Assembly: GCA_964369635.1 (NCBI GenBank) | Contig: CAYJGN010000013.1 | Location: 1-46,255, forward strand | DNA from: CAYJGN01 sp964369635 | GTDB taxonomy: Bacteria; Bacillota; Clostridia; Oscillospirales; Ruminococcaceae | Reading direction: 5' to 3' | Length of the DNA stretch: 46,255 nt | Shown: piece by piece, positions 35,368 through 42,171 of the stretch | How positions within the stretch are numbered: position 1 is the first letter of the stretch | Layout of the letters: each line of letters opens with the position of its first letter | Program-made: the position numbers and the translations under genes | Notes under the pieces: generated by a model | The model's input: only the letters and a program-made list of their open reading frames with translations | What the model was told of the DNA's origin: nothing | Database searches by the model: none

Positions 35368-35445
35368 CGCCCGCAGAGGCGATTTGAGAAATCGCCTCTG
35401 TCGCATTTATGCGACAAAACGCACAAAGTGCGTTTTCTGCGGGCG
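35368..35445 (-). repeat. Three-hairpin structured element, copy A
   Basis: A GC-rich, intergenic element with an outer stem CGCCCGCAG (35368-35376) / CTGCGGGCG (35437-35445). Inside, in + strand order, are three hairpins: AGAGGCGATTT/AAATCGCCTCT (35375-35399), GTCGCAT/ATGCGAC (35400-35415) and AAAACGCAC/GTGCGTTTT (35416-35436). Read on the - strand it matches copy B at 38413-38500 in order and shape. The first two bases of the 11-bp hairpin compete with the outer stem. It sits in the probable 3' UTR of the binding-protein gene, before the terminator at 35494. No T-run follows, so it is not itself a terminator. Type (palindromic repeat, mobile element or RNA) is unknown. Confidence 0.8.
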
Positions 35446-35493
35446 GTGACGAGAATGATAAGAATATGCAACCTAAGCTAAAACGATATATTG

Positions 35494-35531
35494 CACGATA
35501 TGTTTAAATTCAACATATCGTGTATTTTTTT
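35494..35531 (+). terminator. Intrinsic terminator after the binding-protein transcript
   Basis: CACGATATGTT (35494-35504) pairs perfectly with AACATATCGTG (35512-35522), followed by TATTTTTTT. It would end the transcript of the two lipoprotein genes plus copy A of the structured element. Confidence 0.85.
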
Positions 35532-35532
35532 G

Positions 35533-35561
35533 TTGTAAATTGTATGTAGATTTGCTATAAT
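35533..35561 (+). promoter_or_regulatory. Promoter of the oxidoreductase-lipid-VTT run
   Basis: TTGTAA (35533-35538) and a perfect TATAAT (35556-35561) are 17 bases apart. The promoter starts directly after the preceding terminator, 60 bases before the start codon. Confidence 0.7.
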
Positions 35562-35621
35562 AAATACATACTAATCAGATATATTTAGTAATGATATCTT
35601 TTATCATTTTGAGGATTGAAT

Positions 35622-37043
35622 ATGAAATACGACTTTGATTTAATCGTAATAGGTGGTGGCAGTGCTGGACTTGTGGCGGCGTCTGCTGGAGCTGGAATGG
35701 GTGCTTCTGTTATGCTATGTGAGAGCTCTCTTATGGGTGGTGACTGCTTAAACTATGGCTGCGTCCCATCAAAGACCTTTTTGCGCTCAGCGCATCTTGC
35801 GCGAGAGATTAGCGAGAGCGATAAATTTGGAATAAATGCGAGCTTTAGCGCAGACCTTGCCGCTGTGAGCGGGCGTGTATCGAAGATTATTTCAGATATA
35901 GCACCACACGACTCAAAAGAGCGTTTTGAGGGAATGGGTGTTTGCGTTATCATCGGTGCGGGAGTTGTTACCGGTAGGCGAGAGGTCACGGTCAATGGAA
36001 AAAAACATACTGCCAGAAGAATTATTATCGCCGCTGGCTCTGAGCCGTTTCTACCGCCAATTCAAGGACTTTCTGAAACCCCATACTATACAAACAAAAC
36101 AATTTTTTCACTAAAGGAAAAACCCAAGCATCTTATAACAATAGGAGGCGGGCCGATAGGGCTTGAGCTGTCGCAAGGTTTTGCAAATCTTGGCTGTTCT
36201 GTTTCGGTAATTGATACAAACGACCATCTATTTAAAAAAGATGAGCCTGAGGTAGCACCGATTATCGAGAGGGTTTTTGAAGATGATGGAGTTTCTCTTT
36301 ATATGAACTCAACCGTTATATCTGTATCGGGAGTAGAGGGGGATATTTCGGTTAAGATAAAGCAAGGCGATACCGAAAAGGTCTTAAAAGGAGATGCGCT
36401 CCTTGTTGCAACGGGGCGAGCTCCTGCAACTGATAAGCTTATTTCAGATGATGTTTTGATAAAGAGAGATAAGCGCGGATTTATTGAAGTTGACAGCTAT
36501 TTAATGACATCAATCCCTGGTATTTATGCCTGTGGGGACGTTATCGGAGGATATATGTTCACCCATGCGGCGGGGTATGAAGCATCAGTTGCTGTTCGGA
36601 ATGCCTTGGTGTTTAAGATGTTTAAAGCAAATTATAGCAATATAGCGTGGACTACCTATACTGCGCCGGCAGTTGCGAGAGTTGGATTATCGGAAGCGCA
36701 GGCGCGTGAAAAGGGCAAGTTTGGCAGTTTTGAAATGGTATCTATAGCTGAAAACGACAGAGGACGAGCCGAGGGGGAAGAGGTAGGTTTTTTAAAGGTT
36801 ATTCTCGATAAAAAAGGAGTGGTCATTGGTGCTACTATTCTATCGAAACATGCAGATGAGATGCTCCCAGCGCTATCGCTTATGGTGTCGCAGAAAATAA
36901 AGCTATCAGCGGCGATGAGCGTTATCTATCAATATCCAATTATCGGTGAAGTCTTAAAGACTGCCGCGTTACAAAGCTTTAAGCGCGGAGTGAAGGATTG
37001 GCAAAAGAATTTGCTTCTAAAAATTATTAAACTAAAAGGGTGA
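35622..37043 (+). CDS. Class I flavin disulfide oxidoreductase (mercuric reductase/Lpd-like)
   Basis: A 473-residue FAD/NAD(P)-dependent disulfide oxidoreductase. Motifs are IVIGGGSAGLVAASAGAG for FAD, the redox-active pair C42-LNYG-C47, GGGPIGLELSQGFANLG for NAD(P)H and YACGDVIGGYMFTHAA. The C-terminal motif that carries the catalytic His in lipoamide dehydrogenases (HPTxxE) reads YPIIGE, so it is probably not a standard Lpd, and no lipoyl-complex genes are nearby. Proteins of this type are often linked to TVP38/VTT membrane proteins, as here two genes on. ATG 35622 follows GAGGA. The physiological substrate is unknown. Confidence 0.88.
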   Translation: MKYDFDLIVIGGGSAGLVAASAGAGMGASVMLCESSLMGGDCLNYGCVPSKTFLRSAHLAREISESDKFGINASFSADLAAVSGRVSKIISDIAPHDSKERFEGMGVCVIIGAGVVTGRREVTVNGKKHTARRIIIAAGSEPFLPPIQGLSETPYYTNKTIFSLKEKPKHLITIGGGPIGLELSQGFANLGCSVSVIDTNDHLFKKDEPEVAPIIERVFEDDGVSLYMNSTVISVSGVEGDISVKIKQGDTEKVLKGDALLVATGRAPATDKLISDDVLIKRDKRGFIEVDSYLMTSIPGIYACGDVIGGYMFTHAAGYEASVAVRNALVFKMFKANYSNIAWTTYTAPAVARVGLSEAQAREKGKFGSFEMVSIAENDRGRAEGEEVGFLKVILDKKGVVIGATILSKHADEMLPALSLMVSQKIKLSAAMSVIYQYPIIGEVLKTAALQSFKRGVKDWQKNLLLKIIKLKG

Positions 37044-37048
37044 TAGAA

Positions 37049-37639
37049 ATGGTTGATACAAATGTGCGTCGATATCTTCAAGGTGGATTTGATGTTGTTG
37101 CGAAAGGGTCGGGACTTGTCCGCTTAAGCCCGAATGTAATAACGGTGATGGCGTTTATCTTAGGCGGTGCTGCAGCGGTGGCATTAGCATTTGGGTTTAA
37201 GCTAATATCGCTCTCTCTATTATGGGTATCGGGTCTTTTGGATGTTCTCGATGGAACGGTAGCGCGGCTGACAAACAAAAGCTCGAAACTCGGCGGATAT
37301 CTCGACCTTGTTTTTGATAGGCTGGTTGAGGCTTTTATGATTATTGCATTTTTTATTTTGATGCCAGGGAATACTATCCACTACCTAATATTTCTAACAG
37401 GGGTGATTTTCAACTTTTCAACATTTATGCTTGCGGCCTCGCTTTTTGAAAACAAAGGGGTTAAATCCGCTCATTATGATATTGGAATTGTTGAGCGAAC
37501 AGAAACGTTTATCCTATTTTCGTTGATGATTTTATTTAGTGGCATTGCTTTTGTTTTTATCGCTATATTCAATATATTGATGTTTCTAACAGGGATTATC
37601 AGAATGATAAGGATAGTTAAACACGAAATGAGCAGATAA
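37049..37639 (+). CDS. CDP-alcohol phosphatidyltransferase family protein
   Basis: A 196-residue integral membrane enzyme of the CDP-alcohol phosphatidyltransferase family, which makes phospholipids by joining CDP-diacylglycerol to an alcohol, or relatives of that reaction. The full signature D-x2-DG-x2-AR-x8-G-x3-D-x3-D is present in DVLDGTVARL through GYLDLVFDR. About five to six hydrophobic segments follow. The acceptor alcohol (glycerol phosphate, inositol phosphate or other) cannot be told. ATG 37049 is eight bases after AAAGGG; GTG 37040 is an alternative overlapping the previous stop. It lies between the oxidoreductase and the VTT protein. Confidence 0.88.
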   Translation: MVDTNVRRYLQGGFDVVAKGSGLVRLSPNVITVMAFILGGAAAVALAFGFKLISLSLLWVSGLLDVLDGTVARLTNKSSKLGGYLDLVFDRLVEAFMIIAFFILMPGNTIHYLIFLTGVIFNFSTFMLAASLFENKGVKSAHYDIGIVERTETFILFSLMILFSGIAFVFIAIFNILMFLTGIIRMIRIVKHEMSR

Positions 37640-37655
37640 GCTCTGGAGAATTTTT

Positions 37656-38324
37656 ATGGTAAAGAAAATAATAATTGCGATTGTCGTTGTAGCATTGGTT
37701 TTGCTTGGAAGACAGTATATTGATGTTGATGAATTTTTAATGTTTATTGAAGGAATACGAACAAATCCATTAGCTCCGATTCTTTTTGTGATAGCATATG
37801 GAGTTTTCGTAACCTTTGCAATACCGGCATCAGCTTTTACTCTGTTATCAGGTAGTATTTTTGGTCTGCCGCTTGGACTTCTACTCACGATTTTAGGATC
37901 AAATCTCGGTTGTCACCTTTCTTATTTCCTATCTAAAGTTGTTGGAAAAGATGCGATATTAAAGAGGATAAAGAGCGGATCATTTTTGGAAAATGCACAG
38001 AAAAGAGCTTCGGATAATGGGCTTTTGTTTATGTTTTATGTGAGGTTAATTCCGCTGTTTCCCTTTGCCGCAGTAAATTATCTTTCGGGGATGATAGGTA
38101 TAAAATACAGAGACTATACGATAGGAACAGTTCTCGGAATGCTTCCAGCTTCAGCTGTTTATACATACATTGGCTTCTCGGCTGTGAATATCGCTGATAA
38201 CCCATGGCTTATAGTATCGGCTGTTTTGCTACTTGCTATTTTAACGGCTGTTATTTATCTTGTGAAAAAGAAAAAACCAAAAGATGAAGAAATGAATTTT
38301 GATGAGGCAAAACAAGGCTTATAA
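37656..38324 (+). CDS. TVP38/TMEM64 (VTT-domain) membrane protein
   Basis: A 222-residue membrane protein of the TVP38/TMEM64 family (VTT or SNARE-associated domain, related to DedA proteins), a group implicated in lipid scrambling or lipid-carrier handling. An N-terminal transmembrane helix (about 4-20) precedes the VTT region (about 50-175) with FAIPASAFTLLSGSIFGLPLG and the family motif YVRLIPLFPFAAVNYLSG. A basic Lys-rich tail closes it. GGAG lies nine bases before ATG 37656, and the gene is 17 bases after the phosphatidyltransferase gene, so the three are one transcription unit ending at the terminator at 38338. Confidence 0.9.
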   Translation: MVKKIIIAIVVVALVLLGRQYIDVDEFLMFIEGIRTNPLAPILFVIAYGVFVTFAIPASAFTLLSGSIFGLPLGLLLTILGSNLGCHLSYFLSKVVGKDAILKRIKSGSFLENAQKRASDNGLLFMFYVRLIPLFPFAAVNYLSGMIGIKYRDYTIGTVLGMLPASAVYTYIGFSAVNIADNPWLIVSAVLLLAILTAVIYLVKKKKPKDEEMNFDEAKQGL

Positions 38325-38337
38325 ACCGGCGATTGAT

Positions 38338-38371
38338 AAAACTGCTGCAATATAGTTGTGGCAGTTTTTTT
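38338..38371 (+). terminator. Intrinsic terminator after the VTT gene
   Basis: AAAACTGCTGCAA (38338-38350) pairs with TTGTGGCAGTTTT (38356-38368), including two G-U pairs, around TATAG, and is followed by TTT. It lies 14 bases after the VTT gene. Confidence 0.8.
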
Positions 38372-38412
38372 GTTGTGCATTTTTGATGTTTTTGGAGTTT
38401 GGGTTTTGGTGT

Positions 38413-38500
38413 GGTGCGCCCGCGAAAACGCACAGAGGTGCGTTTTGTCGCATAAAATGCGACAGCGACGAAGCTTTAAGTTCGTCGCCGCGGGCGCGCC
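38413..38500 (+). repeat. Three-hairpin structured element, copy B
   Basis: A GC-rich element in the gap between the VTT gene's terminator and the DUF3343 gene. Outer stem GGTGCGCCCGCG (38413-38424) / CGCGGGCGCGCC (38489-38500) has one G-U pair. Inside are AAAACGCAC-AGAG-GTGCGTTTT (38425-38446), GTCGCAT-AAA-ATGCGAC (38447-38463) and GCGACGAA/TTCGTCGC (38465-38488, 8-base loop). Hairpins 1 and 2 match copy A on its - strand almost base for base; hairpin 3 has a different sequence but is again fully paired. A further small hairpin CCAC/GTGG follows at 38500-38513. The remainder of the 306-base gap to 38630 shows nothing else. Confidence 0.8.
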
Positions 38501-38630
38501 CACCAGAGAGTGGAGGGTATTGTTTTTATGGGAGTGCGATTAAAAGTCTTTTTAAAACTCAAAATAAAAGCTTATTATTTCAATGTCAAAAATTGCCGCA
38601 ACCTCATAAAATAATAAGAGGTGAACAGCG

Positions 38631-38864
38631 ATGAGCAAAATATTAATACAACTTAAATCCTTTACCTATGCCGCTCGTGCGAGTAGGCTTTGTGATATGT
38701 CGGGGATAAAAAGCAAAGTTATAAAAACACCAAAAAAACTTACAAAATCAGGGTGTGGATATAGTTTGCAAATAGATAATAACGATAGTGAGAGGGTTTT
38801 AGAGATACTAAAATCAAACAAGATAGTAATAGTTGAAGTAAACATTATAGAGGAGAACCGATGA
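38631..38864 (+). CDS. DUF3343 protein (putative sulfur/selenium carrier)
   Basis: A 77-residue protein of the DUF3343 family. The pattern LKSFTYAARASRLCDMSGIKSKVIKTP followed by the short cysteine loop KSGCGYSLQID is characteristic. Such proteins commonly accompany cysteine-desulfurase-like enzymes and selenium genes, and a role as sulfur or selenium acceptor through the conserved Cys has been suggested. GAGGTG precedes ATG 38631. It overlaps the next gene by four bases (ATGA), a tight two-gene operon. The call rests on the motif, length and neighbour. Confidence 0.82.
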   Translation: MSKILIQLKSFTYAARASRLCDMSGIKSKVIKTPKKLTKSGCGYSLQIDNNDSERVLEILKSNKIVIVEVNIIEENR

Positions 38865-39976
38865 TTTATTTAGATAATGCGGCAACAAGCTACCCGAAGC
38901 CTGACGCTGTGAAGAGAGCGGTAATAAGAGCTATGGATGAATATGGAGGAAATCCTGGCCGCTCGGGGCATGAGCTCAGTATGAAAACTGGGTTTATGGT
39001 GCATGAGACGCGGGAAAAGTTAGCGGCTTTATTTCTTTCCGACCCTGAAGATGTAATATTTACAAAAAACTGCACCGAAGCGCTTAATATAGCGATATTC
39101 GGAACTATTAATGAAGGGTCACATGTTATAACAACCGTACATGAGCATAACTCGGTACTTCGTCCGCTCTACCATCTAAAGAAATTAGGGAAGATAGCGT
39201 TATCTATAATTTCAGGCGAAGGGGATAAACTAATAGATAACCTTCGAAATGCGATAAATTTTGCAACAAAAACTCTGGTTATAACTGCCGCGTCAAATTC
39301 TTTTGGGATAATGCCGCCTACCGAAAAGATGCTTTTGGTTGCAAAGGAAAACGGAATTACCTCGATAGTCGATATGGCTCAAGCTGCAGGCACTGTTGAT
39401 ATTAAAGGGGGAGATATTCTCTGTATGCCGGGACATAAAGGACTTTTAGGTATATCGGGAACAGGTGTTTTAATAAACAGGACAAAGAAAAATATAAGGC
39501 CATTTAGTTTTGGTGGAACAGGGAGCTTGTCTGCTGAAGTTGCAATGCCAAAATTCTCGCCTGATAAATTAGAAGCTGGAACAGTCAATACGATAGGAAT
39601 AGCCGCTCTATCAGCAGGGGTTGACTATATTTTAAAGCGAGGCATAGCAGAGGTTTATGAAGAAGAGATAGCAAAACTTGAAGCTCTTTATAATAAAATA
39701 GCCGATGTAAACCATTTAAAGCTCTATACCGGATGTCCAAAGAAGGGAGTATGTGCTGCTATAATGACGCTGAACCATAAAAAATACCACAGTGAGCAAT
39801 TTGCTGAGATGTTATCATCAAACAAAATAGCTACGAGGGGAGGACTTCATTGCGCTCCACTATCACACAGATATTTTGGAACTCTGGAGAGTGGTGCTGT
39901 GCGAATTTCCCCATCGATTTTCACAACGTCCGCCGATATAGATAGGGTAGCTGTGACCTTATCAAAAATTAAATAA
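38861..39976 (+). CDS. Cysteine desulfurase family aminotransferase (class V)
   Basis: A 371-residue PLP enzyme of the NifS/selenocysteine-lyase type, which removes sulfur (or selenium) from cysteine and holds it as a persulfide. The opening IYLDNAATSYPKPDAV is diagnostic. The PLP lysine is K193 in MPGHKGLLGISG and the sulfur-accepting cysteine is C331 in RGGLHCAPLSH. It belongs to the branch often paired with DUF3343 rather than the iscS branch, because no iscU-type scaffold gene is adjacent. The start overlaps the DUF3343 stop; GGAG lies upstream. Confidence 0.9.
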   Translation: MIYLDNAATSYPKPDAVKRAVIRAMDEYGGNPGRSGHELSMKTGFMVHETREKLAALFLSDPEDVIFTKNCTEALNIAIFGTINEGSHVITTVHEHNSVLRPLYHLKKLGKIALSIISGEGDKLIDNLRNAINFATKTLVITAASNSFGIMPPTEKMLLVAKENGITSIVDMAQAAGTVDIKGGDILCMPGHKGLLGISGTGVLINRTKKNIRPFSFGGTGSLSAEVAMPKFSPDKLEAGTVNTIGIAALSAGVDYILKRGIAEVYEEEIAKLEALYNKIADVNHLKLYTGCPKKGVCAAIMTLNHKKYHSEQFAEMLSSNKIATRGGLHCAPLSHRYFGTLESGAVRISPSIFTTSADIDRVAVTLSKIK

Positions 39977-40004
39977 ACCCCTTTATTTAATTAGCTTGTT
40001 GTTG

Positions 40005-40010
40005 TATAAT
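40005..40010 (+). promoter_or_regulatory. -10 element upstream of cdaA
   Basis: A perfect TATAAT lies in the 62-base gap between the desulfurase gene and cdaA. The -35 region (TTTATT at 39982-39987) is weak. Confidence 0.5.
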
Positions 40011-40038
40011 ATAAAGAGTAAAGGTGGGTGATGCTTTA

Positions 40039-40920
40039 GTGGGTACCATAATGGGTGTTTTTTCAGATGTTTATGCTGTTTTATCGACGATTAGAATCAG
40101 CGATCTGCTCGATATAGCTTTAGTTGCGCTTGTTGTCTACTATGGCATTAAATTCCTTCGCCAGACGATGTTCAGCCAGCTATTAGTTGGGGTTTTGTTG
40201 CTGGTTGTTGTTTATATGCTATCTTTTGCGCTGTCACTAACGGCTATAAACTTTATGCTTGAATATATCTTTAATTTTGGTATTATTTTGATAATAATAG
40301 TTTTCCAGCCTGAAATAAGAAAGGCACTTGCAACATTTGGAACTACTAATATCTCATTTTTCTCCCATCTCTTATCAGGGTCTAATAGTGAGGAAGAGGT
40401 TGAGGAGCGAAAAAGTGTTGTCAATAATATTGTTGCGGCGGCAATGTCTTTAGCATCATCTAAAACAGGTGCGCTAATAGTTATTGAAAAAGGTATTTCA
40501 CTTGGAGATATTTGCGCGACAGGAACAGCGATTGATAGTAAAGTTATGTCGGCGCTTCTTGAGAGTATGTTCTTTCCGAATTCTCCCCTGCACGATGGTG
40601 CTGTTATAATCCGCGATACTCAAATTGCGGCGGCAGGATGCTTTTTGCCGCTAAGTGAAACTTCAAGTATTAGTAAAACTCTTGGAACGAGGCATCGAGC
40701 GGCAGTTGGTGTTTCTGAGATGAGTGATGCGGTAGTTGTAACTGTCTCTGAAGAGACGGGGACTATTTCGTTTGCAAGAGCGGGAGAGCTGACAAGATTT
40801 TTAGATGAGGACAAGTTGCGCAAAGTTTTAACCATTGAGATAGTAAACCCTGTGATAGAAAAAAGCGGTGCAGATAAAGGTTTTTTCAGAAAGGGCAAAG
40901 GCGATGCGAAAAAAAGATAG
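40039..40920 (+). CDS. cdaA: Diadenylate cyclase CdaA
   Basis: CdaA is the membrane diadenylate cyclase that makes cyclic di-AMP, the second messenger for potassium and osmotic balance in Bacillota. The product has three N-terminal transmembrane segments (about residues 15-90) followed by the DAC domain with the catalytic DGA (185-187, in LHDGAVII) and RHR (218-220, in GTRHRAA) motifs. GTG 40039 is preferred, following GGTGGGTGA; GTG 40024 would add five residues, and ATG 40051 lacks a ribosome site. It is followed by cdaR, as in most Bacillota. Confidence 0.93.
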   Translation: MGTIMGVFSDVYAVLSTIRISDLLDIALVALVVYYGIKFLRQTMFSQLLVGVLLLVVVYMLSFALSLTAINFMLEYIFNFGIILIIIVFQPEIRKALATFGTTNISFFSHLLSGSNSEEEVEERKSVVNNIVAAAMSLASSKTGALIVIEKGISLGDICATGTAIDSKVMSALLESMFFPNSPLHDGAVIIRDTQIAAAGCFLPLSETSSISKTLGTRHRAAVGVSEMSDAVVVTVSEETGTISFARAGELTRFLDEDKLRKVLTIEIVNPVIEKSGADKGFFRKGKGDAKKR

Positions 40921-42169
40921 TGGTAAAGGAAAAAATAAACTAACATTTAAAAGCGAATGGCTTATGCGATTCGCGGCAATTTCTATTGCCTTTTTGGTAT
41001 GGTTGGTTGTTAATATAACTATTTCGCCAAACACCACTTTTGTTATAAACAATGTGCCGGTATCTATTGATACCTTCGGTACAGCAACTGCAGAGCTCGG
41101 ACTTGATGTTATCTCTGCAGATACCCAGTATGTTAGTATAACAGTCAATGGCAATAGGCAGGTTGTCGGTGGGCTTACTGCTGAAGATATAGAAGTCCAT
41201 ACTGTTCTCAATAATGTTGTTGCATCGGGCACTCATGAAGTTGGCCTTTATGCAGAGCCGCTGAGTGGGCTTGGTGAATTTGAGATAATCAATATAAATC
41301 CATCGGTGCTTTATGTTAAGTTCGATAGGATAGTTTCGAGAACATTTACCATCGAATCAAATATATCGGGTGTCTCGGTGCCTGAGGGGTATATAGTTAA
41401 AAGTCCAGTTCTTGATAACAGTGAGATAACTATAACGGGACCTGAAGGTGAGGTTAATAAAATAGATAAAGTTCTGATAGAGGCTTCATTTACAGGTGAA
41501 TTTACATCTTCAGCAACATCATCTGCGCCAATAGTTCTTTTGGACAACCTTGGAAATGAAATAGCGCAAGATGATTTCACCTTATCGGTTTCAGAGGTTT
41601 CGCTAACAGTTCCAATTCTTCAAAAGGCATTTTTAAATCTTGAGGTATCTTATAACAACATCCCAAGCTCTATCAATTTAGAAGAACTTCCTATAACATT
41701 GAGCGCAACGACGATTGAAGTTGCAGGACCTTCGGAGTCGATAGCGCAAACTGATAGTATCAATATCGGATATATTGATATGTCTAAAGTTTCGGGCGGT
41801 GAGAGCTTTACCTTTGAAGTTCTATTACCATCTGGATATGATAATATTTCAAATGTTTCGCAAGTAACGGCATCTGTTTCAACGAATCTTTATTCCGAGA
41901 GTTTTAGGGTGACGAATATTAATGTTATAAACAGGCCGACAAATAAAGAGATAACCACTTTAACAAACTCTATTTCTAATGTTGTAATAGTGGGTCCTGA
42001 GGAGATTATCGAGAATATAGAGGCTGGAGATATAGTTGCAGAAGTTGATTTATCAGAGATAACGCTTGCTTCAGGTGAAAATATTGTTGCTGCGAAGATT
42101 ATGATAAACGGGTATGACAATGTCTGGTATAACGGTGAGTATACCGTAAATATTAGAGTTTCGGAGTAG
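40904..42169 (+). CDS. cdaR: CdaA regulator CdaR (YbbR repeats)
   Basis: CdaR (YbbR) is a membrane-anchored extracytoplasmic protein that binds CdaA and modulates cyclic di-AMP synthesis. The 421-residue product starts with a basic cytoplasmic tail, one transmembrane helix (about 24-42, ISIAFLVWLVVNI) and then about four YbbR repeats, visible as recurring F-x-V-x-I/V...G-x-P-x-G...VTVxGP patterns (for example EITITGPEGEVNKID and IEVAGPSESIAQTD). ATG 40904 follows AAAGGCG and overlaps cdaA by 17 bases; the ORF start at 40868 is inside cdaA and rejected. glmM, usually next, is absent. Confidence 0.9.
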   Translation: MRKKDSGKGKNKLTFKSEWLMRFAAISIAFLVWLVVNITISPNTTFVINNVPVSIDTFGTATAELGLDVISADTQYVSITVNGNRQVVGGLTAEDIEVHTVLNNVVASGTHEVGLYAEPLSGLGEFEIININPSVLYVKFDRIVSRTFTIESNISGVSVPEGYIVKSPVLDNSEITITGPEGEVNKIDKVLIEASFTGEFTSSATSSAPIVLLDNLGNEIAQDDFTLSVSEVSLTVPILQKAFLNLEVSYNNIPSSINLEELPITLSATTIEVAGPSESIAQTDSINIGYIDMSKVSGGESFTFEVLLPSGYDNISNVSQVTASVSTNLYSESFRVTNINVINRPTNKEITTLTNSISNVVIVGPEEIIENIEAGDIVAEVDLSEITLASGENIVAAKIMINGYDNVWYNGEYTVNIRVSE

Positions 42170-42171
42170 TT

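Noticed and set aside
35256..35471. Minus-strand ORF of about 71 residues through copy A.
   Set aside because: It reads the stems of the structured element and shows a similar low-complexity Cys/Arg peptide to the ORF over copy B; no ribosome site or domain.
38356..38634. Two plus-strand ORFs over copy B.
   Set aside because: They cross the terminator and stems of the repeat, and their composition comes from the repeat rather than selection for a protein.
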